A DNA stretch of 56,247 nucleotides, taken from positions 1-56,247 of IMG/VR virus record IMGVR_UViG_3300049433_000067; one strand, given 5' to 3'. The notes beneath the pieces were generated by a model. It saw only the letters and a program-made list of their open reading frames with translations. It ran no database searches and was not told where the DNA came from. Position 1 is the first letter of the stretch. Each line of letters begins with the position of its first letter. The stretch comes from a virus. Made by a program: the position numbers and the translations under genes. Below, one piece after another: positions 9,349 through 18,699 of this stretch.

Positions 9349-9672
9349 CTAGCCGGCCGCGTCGAGTGCTCGCCGCAGCACGGCCTGCTCAGCCATTTCG
9401 CTGGTACCGAACTCGACCCACACCGCGACCCGGTTATCGTTCGTGACCCGGGCCCAGGCACGGTCGTGATGGATGCCGCCTTCGGTCCCGGATTCCACTT
9501 CGAAGTCGTCGATGTAATGGCCGTATGTGTCGTCTGTGGATACGTGCTCGGCAGCGATCCCGATCGCAGCCTCTTTGACGCGTTCCGCTCGAGCGTGCAT
9601 CTCGGCGACCATCCACGGCGCGTTGAGCATTTCCCGACCGCCGGCGTAGTTCCATCTGAACGTGTTGCTCAT
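9349..9672 (-). CDS. Tail completion / HK97 gp10-like head-tail protein
   Basis: A 107-residue protein; the ATG at 9672 overlaps the upstream stop (ATGA). A longer frame is open upstream but would overlap the previous gene by over 60 bases. MHARAERVKEAAIGIAAEHV and VEFGTSEMAEQAVLRRALD are typical of the HK97 gp10-like family of head-tail joining or tail completion proteins. It sits between the stopper-like protein and the tail terminator. Confidence 0.7.
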   Translation of the reverse strand: MSNTFRWNYAGGREMLNAPWMVAEMHARAERVKEAAIGIAAEHVSTDDTYGHYIDDFEVESGTEGGIHHDRAWARVTNDNRVAVWVEFGTSEMAEQAVLRRALDAAG

Positions 9673-10001
9673 CCTGTGACTCTCTTCAGGGGCACCACGA
9701 CGCCGGCCGTCCAGCCGGTGAAAGGCGAATTCCACACGTTCGCGACCCCGTCGACCTCATATCGCATCCCCCGGACCATCACGGCGTCGACGGACCCGAC
9801 GACAGTGCCGGCGGGGAGGAGCACCTGCGGCTGCGTCGAGACTTGATCCATGCCGCCGATGCGTTCGAACCCGATCGCCGGGTCGAACGCACCGGTTACG
9901 ACGGTCGGCACGTCGTGGTAGACGTCGTTGCCGTCCACGTCCGGCGTCGGGTCAAGCACACGGCGCAGCAGCGTGACCGGCTCCCCATACAGGAAGCTCA
10001 T
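9669..10001 (-). CDS. Head-tail stopper-like connector
   Basis: A 110-residue beta-barrel-like protein (YGEPVTLLRRVLDPTPDVDG; VMVRGMRYEVDGVANVW). Order and length match the SPP1 gp16 or HK97 stopper proteins that close the head exit channel before tail joining. The final MRYEVDG-type strand is common in this family. Its start overlaps the stop of the adaptor gene by 4 bases. Confidence 0.7.
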   Translation of the reverse strand: MSFLYGEPVTLLRRVLDPTPDVDGNDVYHDVPTVVTGAFDPAIGFERIGGMDQVSTQPQVLLPAGTVVGSVDAVMVRGMRYEVDGVANVWNSPFTGWTAGVVVPLKRVTG

Positions 10002-10543
10002 TCCGCGCCCGCATCAGGATCGACATCCGGGATGATGATCGGCGGGAACCCGATCGGGATCCGGCCGACAACCCGCCCACCCTGCGGGATGAGGATCTTC
10101 GGCCGCGGTATCCCCACCCGGAAACTGCTGGCTACCGTAGCCGGGACAGCCGGCCGCAACTGCTCAATGTCCGCCTCGGTGACCTGCAGCGAACCCCGCA
10201 CGTCGGTGCCGGTCTTGTCATACCGGTTGACGTAGGTGCCGGACCGGCTGAACGGGCCAGCGGCCTCCGATGCCGACGCGAACCCATCCGGGTTGACCAG
10301 GAACCGCTTCACCACCGTCGCGACCACATCAGCGACGATCAGCGGATCCAGCGCCGCCGGATCCGTCGAGTCGGCCTGGAACAACGCGATCCGCGCATCG
10401 AGGTCGAATGGGCACTTCTGGATGAGCCGCGCCGCGGCCTTATCGATCAGGTTCGAGACACGGACCCGCTCGTCCGTGGTGAGGGGCCGCCAAATGTCGG
10501 CGACGTCGTCCGGGTCAGCGAACGGATAGTCGCTGCTCGACAT
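9998..10543 (-). CDS. Head-to-tail adaptor
   Basis: A 181-residue protein with an AGGTAGGGGG ribosome-binding site. The first 100 residues are helical (DPDDVADIWRPLTTDERVRV; VADVVATVVKRFLVNP), typical of the gp6/gp15-like adaptor ring that binds the portal. The tail after residue 140 is Pro/Ile-rich (FPPIIIPDVDPDAG) and probably flexible. It is the first connector after the capsid and its SAP-like partner. Confidence 0.75.
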   Translation of the reverse strand: MSSSDYPFADPDDVADIWRPLTTDERVRVSNLIDKAAARLIQKCPFDLDARIALFQADSTDPAALDPLIVADVVATVVKRFLVNPDGFASASEAAGPFSRSGTYVNRYDKTGTDVRGSLQVTEADIEQLRPAVPATVASSFRVGIPRPKILIPQGGRVVGRIPIGFPPIIIPDVDPDAGAE

Positions 10544-10557
10544 GGCGGCCCCCTACC

Positions 10558-10878
10558 TCAGTCGCCGGGCGAGCCGGCGTCGCCCGTGCCGCCGTCGGGA
10601 GCGTCCGACCGCGCGGCTTCGAGCATCGCGACGATGTCAGCCTTCTTGGTGGCGTCGCCGAGGTCGACGCCGAACGCATCTGCGCGCGCCCGCAGCTGCT
10701 TCACGGTGAGCTCATCGAGCGGCTTGCTCATGTCGTCACCCGCGTACGGGTGCTCGCCGTCCTCGAAGCAGTGCGCACCCATCTTGCGGGCCGCCCACTC
10801 CGGGACCTCGTCGTCCGGCCCGAACGCGACCATCCCGTCCGGGCCTTCCACGTGCACGTAACTGACGAGGCGCCCCAT
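10558..10878 (-). CDS. Small head protein with Rho-N/SAP-like domain
   Basis: About 106 residues, starting at an ATG that overlaps the capsid stop by one base (TGATG); a GTG one codon upstream is an alternative. The N-terminal half has a beta-type MVAFGPDDEVPEWAARKMG segment. Residues 55 to 90 (DELTVKQLRARADAFGVD, then KKADIVAMLE) form a SAP or Rho-N-type helix-extended-helix motif, common in small proteins encoded just after actinophage capsid genes. A head accessory or DNA-contact role is inferred from position. Confidence 0.6.
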   Translation of the reverse strand: MGRLVSYVHVEGPDGMVAFGPDDEVPEWAARKMGAHCFEDGEHPYAGDDMSKPLDELTVKQLRARADAFGVDLGDATKKADIVAMLEAARSDAPDGGTGDAGSPGD

Positions 10879-11930
10879 CACGCCACCGTCGCAACGAGCA
10901 ACGCGCGGGGGTTGGTGAGCAGCGGCATCCCGACCGCGTCGACGAACGTGTACTGCCGGAACGGCGGGCCGTCCTTGACGACGACACCGACGATGCCCGG
11001 CGCGTTCTCGAACGACAGATCTGCCTCAGTCGAGCTGACCAGCTCGAGCCCGGTAGCGGTGAGCCCCCACGCGGTGAAACCGAGGTTGTTCACCGGGTCC
11101 GGCGGCGTGAAGAACACCTTGTTGTCCGGGGTGACCCGGGTCGCAGTGCCGTCCACGTCGACCTGCGCGTCGTACACCGGCTCGATCGCCGGCAGGCCGT
11201 AGTCGGTGAGGACGCTGTTCACAGCGGCCGGGGTCAGCCGCGACGGCGTACCCGCGAGCGTCGAATACAGCAGCCGAATCTTCACGTTCGACAGCAGGTA
11301 GTTCAGCACCCGCAGCGACGTCGTCATCGACGCCGGCCGGAACCCGTTGCCGAGAGTGGTGGTGTAGGACTGCACCCAGGCCGTGATGTCGCTGACGGGG
11401 TCGGCGTTGGTGGTGTCGGACCACAACGTCGCAGCGGTGACACTGTTCCCTGCGGGCAGCCCGAAGTCGGCCTCGAGCAATCCTTCCGAGGACAGCATCG
11501 TGAACTTGCCGTCGTTGAGGACGTCGCCCTTGGCGAGGACCATGCGCCGCCGAGTGTTCTGCGTCAGCGTCTCGGCGTCGTTGTAGATGGCGTTGATGAA
11601 CTGGTCGGTGTTCGTGCCGCCGGTGCGGGCGAACTCGATCTGCAACCGCTCCAACTCACCCATGGACAGTGAGTCGGACAGCGGCGGCAGTTTGACCTGG
11701 CTGACGGACACGGTGTCGCGCTGCGCGACGTGGATCGGCCCGTCGAACATGCGGAACCGGGCCACCCGGCCGGTCTTGGTGTAGTTCGCCATGTCGACAC
11801 GGTTCGTGTCGACGGTCTTGTCCGGCAGCAGCTGGGACAGCCCGTCGCCGAGCTCGGCGGGCAGGGGGACCTGCCGCACGAACTCGATCAGATCTCGGGG
11901 CAGGATCGGGCCGTCGAGGACGATAGCCAT
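10878..11930 (-). CDS. Major capsid protein, lambda gpE-like
   Basis: A 350-residue protein with a strong GAGGAAGGAAA ribosome-binding site. LPDKTVDTNRVDM near residue 40, VKLPPLSDSLSMGELERLQI at about 90 to 110, and the C-terminal FRQYTFVDAVGMPLLTNPRA match the Phage_cap_E family, which has the HK97 fold. The gene follows scaffold and decoration genes, as in lambda-like heads. The absence of a protease domain nearby and the presence of a separate scaffold protein fit this family. Confidence 0.9.
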   Translation of the reverse strand: MAIVLDGPILPRDLIEFVRQVPLPAELGDGLSQLLPDKTVDTNRVDMANYTKTGRVARFRMFDGPIHVAQRDTVSVSQVKLPPLSDSLSMGELERLQIEFARTGGTNTDQFINAIYNDAETLTQNTRRRMVLAKGDVLNDGKFTMLSSEGLLEADFGLPAGNSVTAATLWSDTTNADPVSDITAWVQSYTTTLGNGFRPASMTTSLRVLNYLLSNVKIRLLYSTLAGTPSRLTPAAVNSVLTDYGLPAIEPVYDAQVDVDGTATRVTPDNKVFFTPPDPVNNLGFTAWGLTATGLELVSSTEADLSFENAPGIVGVVVKDGPPFRQYTFVDAVGMPLLTNPRALLVATVA

Positions 11931-11951
11931 GATCGTTTCCTTCCTCGGCCC

Positions 11952-12374
11952 TTATGCCGCGAAGTAGATGAGCGGGAGGTCGGCCTGGCCGGGGGCGTCG
12001 AGATACCCACCGAGGGCCTGGTTGGTGGAGTTGAACGGCAGCTTCGCCACCGAAACCGGCCGGTACGCGACCCAGAGGGCCACACCCACCTTCGCCTTGA
12101 GAGTGCCGTTGTCGTTGACGACTTTCACCGAAGCCTTGAGGATGCCGGCGGCGGTCTGCCGCGTGCCCGACGCGTTCAGGTAGGGGCCGAGCAGCCCCGA
12201 CGCGAGCCCGAGGACCGCGCCTGACGGGATGAACCCGTTGGCGAAGTGCTGCGCCTGCGTGAACGCCGTCACGTCCAGGGTGCCGTTGATGGCGTATCCC
12301 TGATCTTCGGTGCCGAGGTCCCACGACAGGTTCTCAGGCAGCAGCGACTGCGTGTAAACAGCAATGTCAGTCAT
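11952..12374 (-). CDS. Head decoration protein, lambda gpD-like
   Basis: A 140-residue protein with a GAAAGG ribosome-binding site, between scaffold and capsid genes. VYTQSLLPENLSWDLGTE at the N terminus and VGVALWVAYRPVSVAKLPF in the second half fit small trimeric capsid-stabilising proteins. Position directly upstream of the gpE-like capsid gene supports the gpD-like role. Confidence 0.75.
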   Translation of the reverse strand: MTDIAVYTQSLLPENLSWDLGTEDQGYAINGTLDVTAFTQAQHFANGFIPSGAVLGLASGLLGPYLNASGTRQTAAGILKASVKVVNDNGTLKAKVGVALWVAYRPVSVAKLPFNSTNQALGGYLDAPGQADLPLIYFAA

Positions 12375-12429
12375 TGGAGATGCCTTTCATCGTTGGGTAT
12401 CTGGTGGTCCGAAGCGTCAGGACCGTGGC

Positions 12430-13107
12430 TCACGCAGTGCGTTTGCCGTACCGCTTCTCTGCTTCCGCCCGTCCGCGGGCGCCCGGGTCGTCCGCGGCGG
12501 GCTTGCGATTGCCCTGGCCGAGGTCGAGCGGGGTCTTCGACCCGCCGCCGTTGCCGGAGAACGCGCCGATCTTCTTCTCGATCTTGTCCTCGTCCGGGTC
12601 GCCCTTGTCGGTGACGTACTTGGACAGGTCCAGATCCTCCAGCAGGGCGTCGAGTTGATCCTTGGACAGGACGCCCTTCGCGGCGGCTTTGAACTCGGCG
12701 CGCACGACGCGGGGTGCCCATTCGCCGCGCACTTTGCCGCTCTCTTCGTCGCGGGCGGCCTTCACGGCTTTCTCGCCATCGGAGGCGAGTTCGGCCTCGA
12801 GAGCGTCGTGCTTCGCGGCCTTCGCCTTGACGTCGTCGTAGTCGGCGAATTTCGCCCTCTCGCGGGCGAGTCGGGACTCGATGATCCGGTCCAGGTCGGC
12901 CTGGCTGCCGGGCGGTGTGTAGGCGGCGTCGGCTGCGGCTTTGGCTGCAGCGTCAGATGCGGCCTTCGCCGCGGCTGCCTGAGCGGCTGCGTCCGCGCTT
13001 TCCTCACCCCCGAGGATCGGCCATACCGGGCGGCCTTTGACGATCCCGACAGCATGCAATCCGGTGCGGGGATGGGTGGGCAGGGTGCAGTGCAGTGCGT
13101 GATGCAT
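12430..13107 (-). CDS. Capsid scaffolding protein
   Basis: A 225-residue protein. After an N-terminal segment (VGIVKGRPVWPILGGEE) come an Ala-rich stretch (AAAKAASDAAAKAAADAA, about 40 to 60) and a long charged helix (residues 70 to 140, LDRIIESRLARERAKFADYD), then an acidic middle and a basic C terminus (GRAEAEKRYGKRTA). A coiled-coil core with a basic tail is the hallmark of phage scaffolds, which bind the capsid protein through the C terminus and are lost on maturation. Confidence 0.85.
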   Translation of the reverse strand: MHHALHCTLPTHPRTGLHAVGIVKGRPVWPILGGEESADAAAQAAAAKAASDAAAKAAADAAYTPPGSQADLDRIIESRLARERAKFADYDDVKAKAAKHDALEAELASDGEKAVKAARDEESGKVRGEWAPRVVRAEFKAAAKGVLSKDQLDALLEDLDLSKYVTDKGDPDEDKIEKKIGAFSGNGGGSKTPLDLGQGNRKPAADDPGARGRAEAEKRYGKRTA

Positions 13108-13180
13108 GTGGTGTCTCTCCCGTGAGCCCGTCGGCGTGAATCCGGCCTTGGACGCGGCCGTAGCGTTCCGTGCAACCCGC

Positions 13181-14287
13181 CTAGGCGGCGGTGGTCAGGT
13201 CGACAGCGAGCTGCTGTCGCAGGTCGGCGATCCGCGCGTCGAGGGAGTCGGCGTACCGGCTCCACTTCTTCGGGTCAGCCCCGGCGAGCGCGTGCGCCTT
13301 GTCTTGGGCGCTCAGTTCGCCAGCAAGGACCCGTTCGATGTCTTGCCGGGTCCGCTCCAGGCTCTTCGGTTCCGGCCGTCTGGTGGCCCGCTCAGCCTGT
13401 TTCGCGGTGCGGAACTTCCCATCGGTGAGCACGGGTCCGAGCTCACCATGCTCGTCGATCTTGTATCGGGTGCGTTTCAGGTCCACGGCGCCGGTTGAGC
13501 CGGCCCGGTTGTAGAGGGTCTTCAGGTCGAGGTTGTTCAGCCCTGACCCCGGGTCGAGGCTGCCGACGATCGGGAGGACGGTGCATTCGCAGCGGCCGTG
13601 GATCGCTTTCAGATCCTCGACGTGGTAGATCCGGTCTGATGCAGCGATGCACAGCCCGCACGTGCCGCCCTTGGACAGTTCGGGGTGGATCACCCGCCGG
13701 TACCCGCGGATGTCGCGGCGGTCCTGATGCTCGGTGAGCACCTGGTGGGTTTGGGCGCGGTCCGCGAGTTGCATGTCCATGTCGGCGACCGCGGTGACCC
13801 GGTTGACCGCCGCGTCACCGGGAACGATCAGGGCGTCGGGGTTCAGCGGCGCCCCGTCGACCAGGGCCGTGGCCCCGTCGACCAGCGCTGTGGCGAGGCT
13901 GCGGGCGAACGCGTCGAGTTGGGACTGCTGCCACCGGTACGTGTCCGCCGCCCGCCCGTAGGCGCCGGCATGGGTGATACCGGTGCGGAGGTCCGCGACG
14001 TTCACCCGCCCGATCGGGCGGACCCGGCCGCCGACCATCAGCGACAGCGCCCGGGCGAGGTACGCGTCGGTGGATTGGGCCTGGGCCCGCTGCAACGCCT
14101 GCAGCCGTTTCGCGAGGTCGGTGGCCCATTCGGTGATGCGGCCGTGGTCATACCAGGCGGTGAACGACCGTGCTGCCTGGCTGGCGAGCGCCTTGGCCTG
14201 CCCGGTGAGGGCCGCCCGAGCGGCGGCCTGCGCCGCGACCAGCGCAGCTACCTGCGCCGCGGCCTGCTCATCCGCCTGGGTTGGCAT
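13181..14287 (-). CDS. MuF-like minor capsid protein
   Basis: A 368-residue protein overlapping the portal gene by 20 bases. The N-terminal 60 residues are an Ala-rich helix. The centre (VIHPELSKGGTCGLCIAASD, then HGRCECTVLPI, about residues 205 to 245) carries the CxxC and HxxCxC cluster of the SPP1 gp7/MuF head morphogenesis domain. The C-terminal 100 residues are charged helices. Such proteins enter the head in a few copies and may travel with DNA. I see no fused toxin or ADP-ribosyltransferase domain. Confidence 0.8.
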   Translation of the reverse strand: MPTQADEQAAAQVAALVAAQAAARAALTGQAKALASQAARSFTAWYDHGRITEWATDLAKRLQALQRAQAQSTDAYLARALSLMVGGRVRPIGRVNVADLRTGITHAGAYGRAADTYRWQQSQLDAFARSLATALVDGATALVDGAPLNPDALIVPGDAAVNRVTAVADMDMQLADRAQTHQVLTEHQDRRDIRGYRRVIHPELSKGGTCGLCIAASDRIYHVEDLKAIHGRCECTVLPIVGSLDPGSGLNNLDLKTLYNRAGSTGAVDLKRTRYKIDEHGELGPVLTDGKFRTAKQAERATRRPEPKSLERTRQDIERVLAGELSAQDKAHALAGADPKKWSRYADSLDARIADLRQQLAVDLTTAA

Positions 14288-15713
14288 TCGCGGTCACGCT
14301 CGCTAGCCCGTACTGCTGGTCGAGGACGAAGTCGTCGGTCAGCTCCGACATGGCCCGGTCAGCCTGCGCCGGGTCCATACCCCAAATCTCGGTCAGCTGC
14401 TGATACCGGGGCACGACACCCTTCGTCTGGGCGATCGCCGATGCACGTTCGGTCATCGACCACCGTTCCGCCGGCGCCCAGATGACCTCGATCGTGCCCG
14501 GTTCGGCGCGCTGGTCATCGCCGAGCATCCGGAACATCAACTGCGCGGCGAGCTCATGGGAGGGCTCGAACCGGTCCTGCCGGTCCTCGACCTTGAACGT
14601 GGTCTGCTCCCGCTGCAGCGACGCGGACTCCGCCGACGCGTTCGCCGCGTCCGGCGACGCGAGGTAGGCCGGTGTGCCGGACGTGCCGTAGAGGTCTTTC
14701 ACATCGTCGCGGATCGCGGTGAGGATCCCGGACAGGTCGACCTGCCCCGACTCCCAGATCTCAGCCGACTCCGGGATGTTCCACACCGCGCCCGGGTCGG
14801 CAACGAAGATCGAGTCATAGTCGATCAGTTCACCGGTGTCGGGGTCAGTCTTCGGGAGACCCTTGAACGCCCGCTGCTTGAACGCCTGGATCGTCGCGAT
14901 CGTCATCCGCTGCAGGATCTGCTGGTTTATCCGGTCGATCTGCGACAGGAACGGCTCGAACTCGGCCATGCCGTCCTCGTTGACGAACGGCACGACACAC
15001 ACCAGACCCTCGATCGCGCCGTCCTCCTTGGTGGCATCGACCAGTTCGTCGATGTTGCCGGACGCGACCCCGCCAAGGCTGGCGAGGATCTGCTCATCCC
15101 AGAAGAACGCCTGCGGGTTGAACCGCGGGTCCATCGACCCCGGGCGCCGCTTCCGTGGATGCTTCGCGACCCGCACCCGGCCCGGCAGATACAGGACGGC
15201 GACGTCCTCATCAGTCGTGTCGTCGTGGTACAGCTTCAACGCCGCGAGAACCTTGTACGGGTCCGCCGGGTCGGTGATCGCGGTGACCAGCCGCGGGTCC
15301 TCAGCGGTGACCAGCAGCGACCCGTCGGGCTTCTTCCCGACGATCAGGTAGGACAGCGACATCGCGAGCGCCATCTTGTGCGCGTCGCGGGTCCACAACT
15401 TCCCGCGGGCTTTCCGCCACGTCGTGAACGCGTCAGCGTCGCCGCCCTCATCGGAGTCGACCGCGGTGCGGATGCCCCGGATCCGCAGACGCGACAGCAC
15501 CGCGTTGACGATGACCCGCTCGAAGTTCGTCCGCGACTTCTCCACGAACCACTTCACCGCGGACCGCTGGATGTCGGACACGAACGGCAGCGGCGAATTC
15601 CCCTCGTACCGCTCCTGCAGCGCCTGGCACCGCTTCTGCTGCACCCGCAGCTGGTCATAGAGCCGCTTCAGCCACCAGCCATCGGTGTAGGGCTCGCTGG
15701 TGTCGATCGCCAC
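14268..15713 (-). CDS. Portal protein, SPP1 gp6-like
   Basis: A 481-residue protein from a GTG start with a GAGGAG ribosome-binding site 5 bases upstream. WWLKRLYDQLRVQQKRCQAL at the N terminus, the stem/wing region, the long helix (INQQILQRMTIATIQAFKQR, about 275 to 295) and the C-terminal AQLMFRMLGDDQ region match the Gp6-type portal family. Twelve copies would form the DNA channel at the head vertex. It lies directly after the large terminase, as expected. Confidence 0.9.
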   Translation of the reverse strand: MAIDTSEPYTDGWWLKRLYDQLRVQQKRCQALQERYEGNSPLPFVSDIQRSAVKWFVEKSRTNFERVIVNAVLSRLRIRGIRTAVDSDEGGDADAFTTWRKARGKLWTRDAHKMALAMSLSYLIVGKKPDGSLLVTAEDPRLVTAITDPADPYKVLAALKLYHDDTTDEDVAVLYLPGRVRVAKHPRKRRPGSMDPRFNPQAFFWDEQILASLGGVASGNIDELVDATKEDGAIEGLVCVVPFVNEDGMAEFEPFLSQIDRINQQILQRMTIATIQAFKQRAFKGLPKTDPDTGELIDYDSIFVADPGAVWNIPESAEIWESGQVDLSGILTAIRDDVKDLYGTSGTPAYLASPDAANASAESASLQREQTTFKVEDRQDRFEPSHELAAQLMFRMLGDDQRAEPGTIEVIWAPAERWSMTERASAIAQTKGVVPRYQQLTEIWGMDPAQADRAMSELTDDFVLDQQYGLASVTANANPGG

Positions 15714-15722
15714 GCGCGCTCC

Positions 15723-17390
15723 TCACCTGATTCTGTACGGGACGAACTGGGCCTGCTTGCGGGGCTTCGCGTTCGTGCGGATCGCCTCGAGCCGCGCCTG
15801 CCAAGACAGGCAGCCGGCCATCGCATTGTCGAACTTGCGGTCCTGGTGGATCTTCTGCAGGACGAACAGCCGCCTGCCTTTGTCTTTGTCGGCGTCGTCG
15901 TAGATCTCGACGTTCTTCCGTCCCGCCGCGGCGATGTGCCGGTCGAACGCCGCGTCGAGATCCAGAACCTCACCACGCTCGTCTGCGCGGACGACGTGGG
16001 TGACGCTGCGGGTATCCATCGCCTCGTGATACTCGCGGACCGCGATCGCCATGGCCCGGAGCCGGTTCGTCCACCACTCCTCGAACTGATCCGGCCACCG
16101 CGCAGACCACGAGCCGTAGGTTTCCGTCCAGTGCGGCGGATCACCGAAGCACACCCACATGTCGAACGTTTGGGTGATCTGCTCGAACGCCGCCGTGACC
16201 TCAGCCTCGTCGATCTCCCACACCTCGACGTCGACGGGCCGCTCCCACGTCGCCCACAGCTGCTGCTTCCCAGTCGGGATGTCGGTGAGCACGATCCCGG
16301 TGGAGTCACGGAACCGCGCGCCGTCGAATCCGGCGGTGACGAACGACCCCGGGGCGATCGGCTCGGCCACCGCCAGCTCGGCCCACCGTTTCACGTCGAA
16401 CGCCTGCGCACCGGACCGCAGCCACCGATTCAGCCACACCCGCTCGAGGTAGTTCTTATCGGCCTTCGGGCGGTCCCACTGCTTCGCGATCGAATAGAAC
16501 TGGCCAGGGCCGTACTCGCCGGCCGCCCCGGTCGCTTCCTTCACCGCCGCGACCCGGCCCTCGATGCTCACCAGGTCGTGCCCCGGGGAGGCGTCACGGT
16601 GAAGGTAGAACAGCTGCGGATCGTCGATCTCGCCGCGGTGGATCAGCTCCGCCTCGTGATGCAAACCCTCCGCGACGCTGTCCTGCCCCGGCTCCCCCGC
16701 GGTGCCGACATACATGCCCCACGGGTCTTCCAGGACCCGCTTCTCAAGGTTCGCGACCATCGTCTCGTGCGCGCTGACCTGCCTCGGCAGATACAGGCGG
16801 TGCGGCTCGTCGAACCCCTGGAACGTGGTCCGGGCGCCGTCCCGCGCGCCGGGCGAGTTCGACAGCGGCACACACTTCCCGTCCGCCGCCCCCGTCGGGC
16901 CGAGCCGCACGATCCGATCCAACGTCGCATCGAACAGGTCAGCGTCCGGGCCCTCCGTGCAGAACACGTACAGCGCGCCGTAGGCCAACTCCTCGACCTG
17001 CTCCACCGTGACCGCGAGCAACGGAATGTACGGGTCCCGCACCGGCCGGCCGACCGGGTTACCCGACGCGTCGAACCCGTCGCACCGCACCGGGGCGTCC
17101 GGATGCAGCTCAGCGAACGCGACCTGCCCCAGCTTCTCCGTCTTCGCCAGGCCCTTCCGGACCGAAATCCCGACCCGCTTGAACCGCCTGCGGCCGGCCC
17201 ACTGATGCCCCCGCGGGTACACCTCATACGCCCGGTACAGCGACGCCCGGAACTCCGAATCAACCTTGTACGGCTGACCCTTCAACGACCCCGGCCCGAA
17301 GATCGACCGCTCCTCCAACAGATCCACGACCTGCGGCCCGAGCGTCGGCCACGGCTCCTCATCCAAAGTCGGGACAACCAGCACCGACAT
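15723..17390 (-). CDS. Terminase large subunit
   Basis: A 555-residue packaging motor. The N-terminal ATPase domain has the actinophage-type Walker A variant GISVRKGLAKTE (residues 74 to 85). The C-terminal nuclease domain shows AGFDGARFRDSTG (about 340), an RNase H-fold metal-binding strand, and VCFGDPPHW further on, then DDADKDKGRR and AMAGCLSWQARLEA near the end. It pumps DNA into the prohead and cuts concatemers. The gene follows the small subunit by 12 bases. Confidence 0.92.
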   Translation of the reverse strand: MSVLVVPTLDEEPWPTLGPQVVDLLEERSIFGPGSLKGQPYKVDSEFRASLYRAYEVYPRGHQWAGRRRFKRVGISVRKGLAKTEKLGQVAFAELHPDAPVRCDGFDASGNPVGRPVRDPYIPLLAVTVEQVEELAYGALYVFCTEGPDADLFDATLDRIVRLGPTGAADGKCVPLSNSPGARDGARTTFQGFDEPHRLYLPRQVSAHETMVANLEKRVLEDPWGMYVGTAGEPGQDSVAEGLHHEAELIHRGEIDDPQLFYLHRDASPGHDLVSIEGRVAAVKEATGAAGEYGPGQFYSIAKQWDRPKADKNYLERVWLNRWLRSGAQAFDVKRWAELAVAEPIAPGSFVTAGFDGARFRDSTGIVLTDIPTGKQQLWATWERPVDVEVWEIDEAEVTAAFEQITQTFDMWVCFGDPPHWTETYGSWSARWPDQFEEWWTNRLRAMAIAVREYHEAMDTRSVTHVVRADERGEVLDLDAAFDRHIAAAGRKNVEIYDDADKDKGRRLFVLQKIHQDRKFDNAMAGCLSWQARLEAIRTNAKPRKQAQFVPYRIR

Positions 17391-17402
17391 CGGCGCCGGC
17401 CC

Positions 17403-17861
17403 CTAACTCACGGCACGGAAGATACTGCGAGGATCAGCGTCCGCCGCCGGCTGCTCAACACCCTGCCGCGCGCGCCGCGACGCCCCGCGGTCCTTCGAAT
17501 CCTCCGCCAACTCAATCGTCCACTCAAGCTTGCGCCGGTCGTAGGGCGTCATCCCGAACGCAGTCCGATGCTGCCGGATCTCCGCCGAGATCGTCGTCCG
17601 CATCGTCCGCGACTCCGCCGTGAAAAAGTCATCCATCAGCATCGCCAACACCACGATCTGATGCCGATCCGAATCGTGGTACTCCGACGACATCGGCGAC
17701 CGCCACAGATCCGTCCACCACGCCAACGTCAACGGCGACCACTCCCGGATATCCGGGAGTTTCTTGATCGCGCCTGACCGGCGGGCCGATGACAGAGTCG
17801 CCGCGCTCGACGCAGTATTCGCGCGGGCCCTCGTAGAGGGATGCTTCTTGTATGCAGGCAT
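17403..17861 (-). CDS. Terminase small subunit
   Basis: A 152-residue protein. The ATG at 17861 has an AGGGGAG ribosome-binding site; the frame is open further upstream but that sequence looks non-coding. The N terminus is basic and Ser/Ala-rich, followed by LTLAWWTDLWRSPMSSEY and RHQIVVLAMLMDDFF, typical of small terminase subunits next to this large subunit type. It should recognise the packaging site. The C-terminal tail (RRARQGVEQPAADADPRSIF) is likely disordered and contacts the motor. Confidence 0.8.
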   Translation of the reverse strand: MPAYKKHPSTRARANTASSAATLSSARRSGAIKKLPDIREWSPLTLAWWTDLWRSPMSSEYHDSDRHQIVVLAMLMDDFFTAESRTMRTTISAEIRQHRTAFGMTPYDRRKLEWTIELAEDSKDRGASRRARQGVEQPAADADPRSIFRAVS

Positions 17862-17958
17862 GATCGAACTCCCCTGGCGGGTGGCCGCCCAAAGCCCGGG
17901 CGTAGGGCGTCGAACCCACCCCCCGGACACCCTCCGGGAACCGTAGAGGTGGAAATGA

Positions 17959-18363
17959 TCAGAACGCAGTGGTGTCCGGGGTGAGGGGGTGGGGGGGTTG
18001 TACCCCTGGGTCCGTTTTTCCCGGCTTGATTCCGCGCGCTTGGAGGGCCTCGCCCCGTGACTTCTCGGCGTGGCAGTTGTGGCATGCGCCTTGCCGATTG
18101 GCCAGGTCGTGGAGGTCGCCGCCTTGGGACAGCGGGGTGATGTGGTCGTCTTCGGTGCTGATGCGGGTGCAGTTGGGTCCGTTGATGCGGCAGTGCGGGT
18201 CGCGTGCGAGCACGATCTCGCGTTCGGTTCGTGACTGGCGTGTGCTGCCGCGTCCCCACGTGCCCGCTGCACGCTGCTCTGCTGTGTGCTCGGGGCAGTA
18301 GGTCTGGGCTACCACGCGGGTCTGACAGTGGAGGCGTCCGCACTTCTTCGGGGCGCGTGGCAT
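17959..18363 (-). CDS. HNH endonuclease beside terminase
   Basis: A 134-residue protein. An N-terminal CGRLHCQTRVVAQTYCPEH zinc-type motif is followed by the HNH core: CRINGPNC, then DDHITPLSQGGD, then NRQGACHNCHAEKSRGE. HNH proteins beside the terminase assist specific cleavage of the packaging site in many long-tailed phages, so a role in cos cutting is likely. It is the first late gene in this cluster. Confidence 0.88.
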   Translation of the reverse strand: MPRAPKKCGRLHCQTRVVAQTYCPEHTAEQRAAGTWGRGSTRQSRTEREIVLARDPHCRINGPNCTRISTEDDHITPLSQGGDLHDLANRQGACHNCHAEKSRGEALQARGIKPGKTDPGVQPPHPLTPDTTAF

Positions 18364-18474
18364 GACGTTATGTCAGCCTGCCCGGGCGAGGTCGGGCTTC
18401 CACCATGCGGGCAGTGGGTGACGCAGCAGCGTGTCGTGCCACCCGTCGAGGCAGAGCTCGGTGACAAACAGTCA

Positions 18475-18699
18475 TCAGGCAGCCGCCGGCAGCGGCACGC
18501 CGCCGTCAGGCCCGCCGTGGTACGTCCACCAGTGGCGCTCCATGTACGGCCGGTCCAACGTGATAACAGCGCCCAGTTCGGTCAGGGCAGCGGCGGTGCC
18601 GGCCATGCCCTGTATCGGGGCTGGTGCGGTCACGGTGTAGGGGATGCGCAGCGGCCGCGCGCACAACGGGCAGTCGACGGGGAACGTGAGCTCGCTCAT
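18475..18699 (-). CDS. Small zinc-ribbon-like protein, 74 aa
   Basis: A 74-residue protein with an N-terminal CPLC motif (VDCPLCARPLRIPYTV). Only one CxxC pair is visible, so metal binding would need dimerisation or His ligands (RHWWTYH). Its start overlaps the stop of the next upstream gene by 4 bases. Function unknown. Confidence 0.55.
   Translation of the reverse strand: MSELTFPVDCPLCARPLRIPYTVTAPAPIQGMAGTAAALTELGAVITLDRPYMERHWWTYHGGPDGGVPLPAAA

Noticed and set aside
14556-17777. A very long plus-strand open frame (over 1000 codons) opposite portal and terminase genes
   Set aside because: It is antisense to two well-supported genes, is extremely rich in Arg, Pro and Leu, and has no motifs. 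In high-GC DNA such shadow frames are expected.
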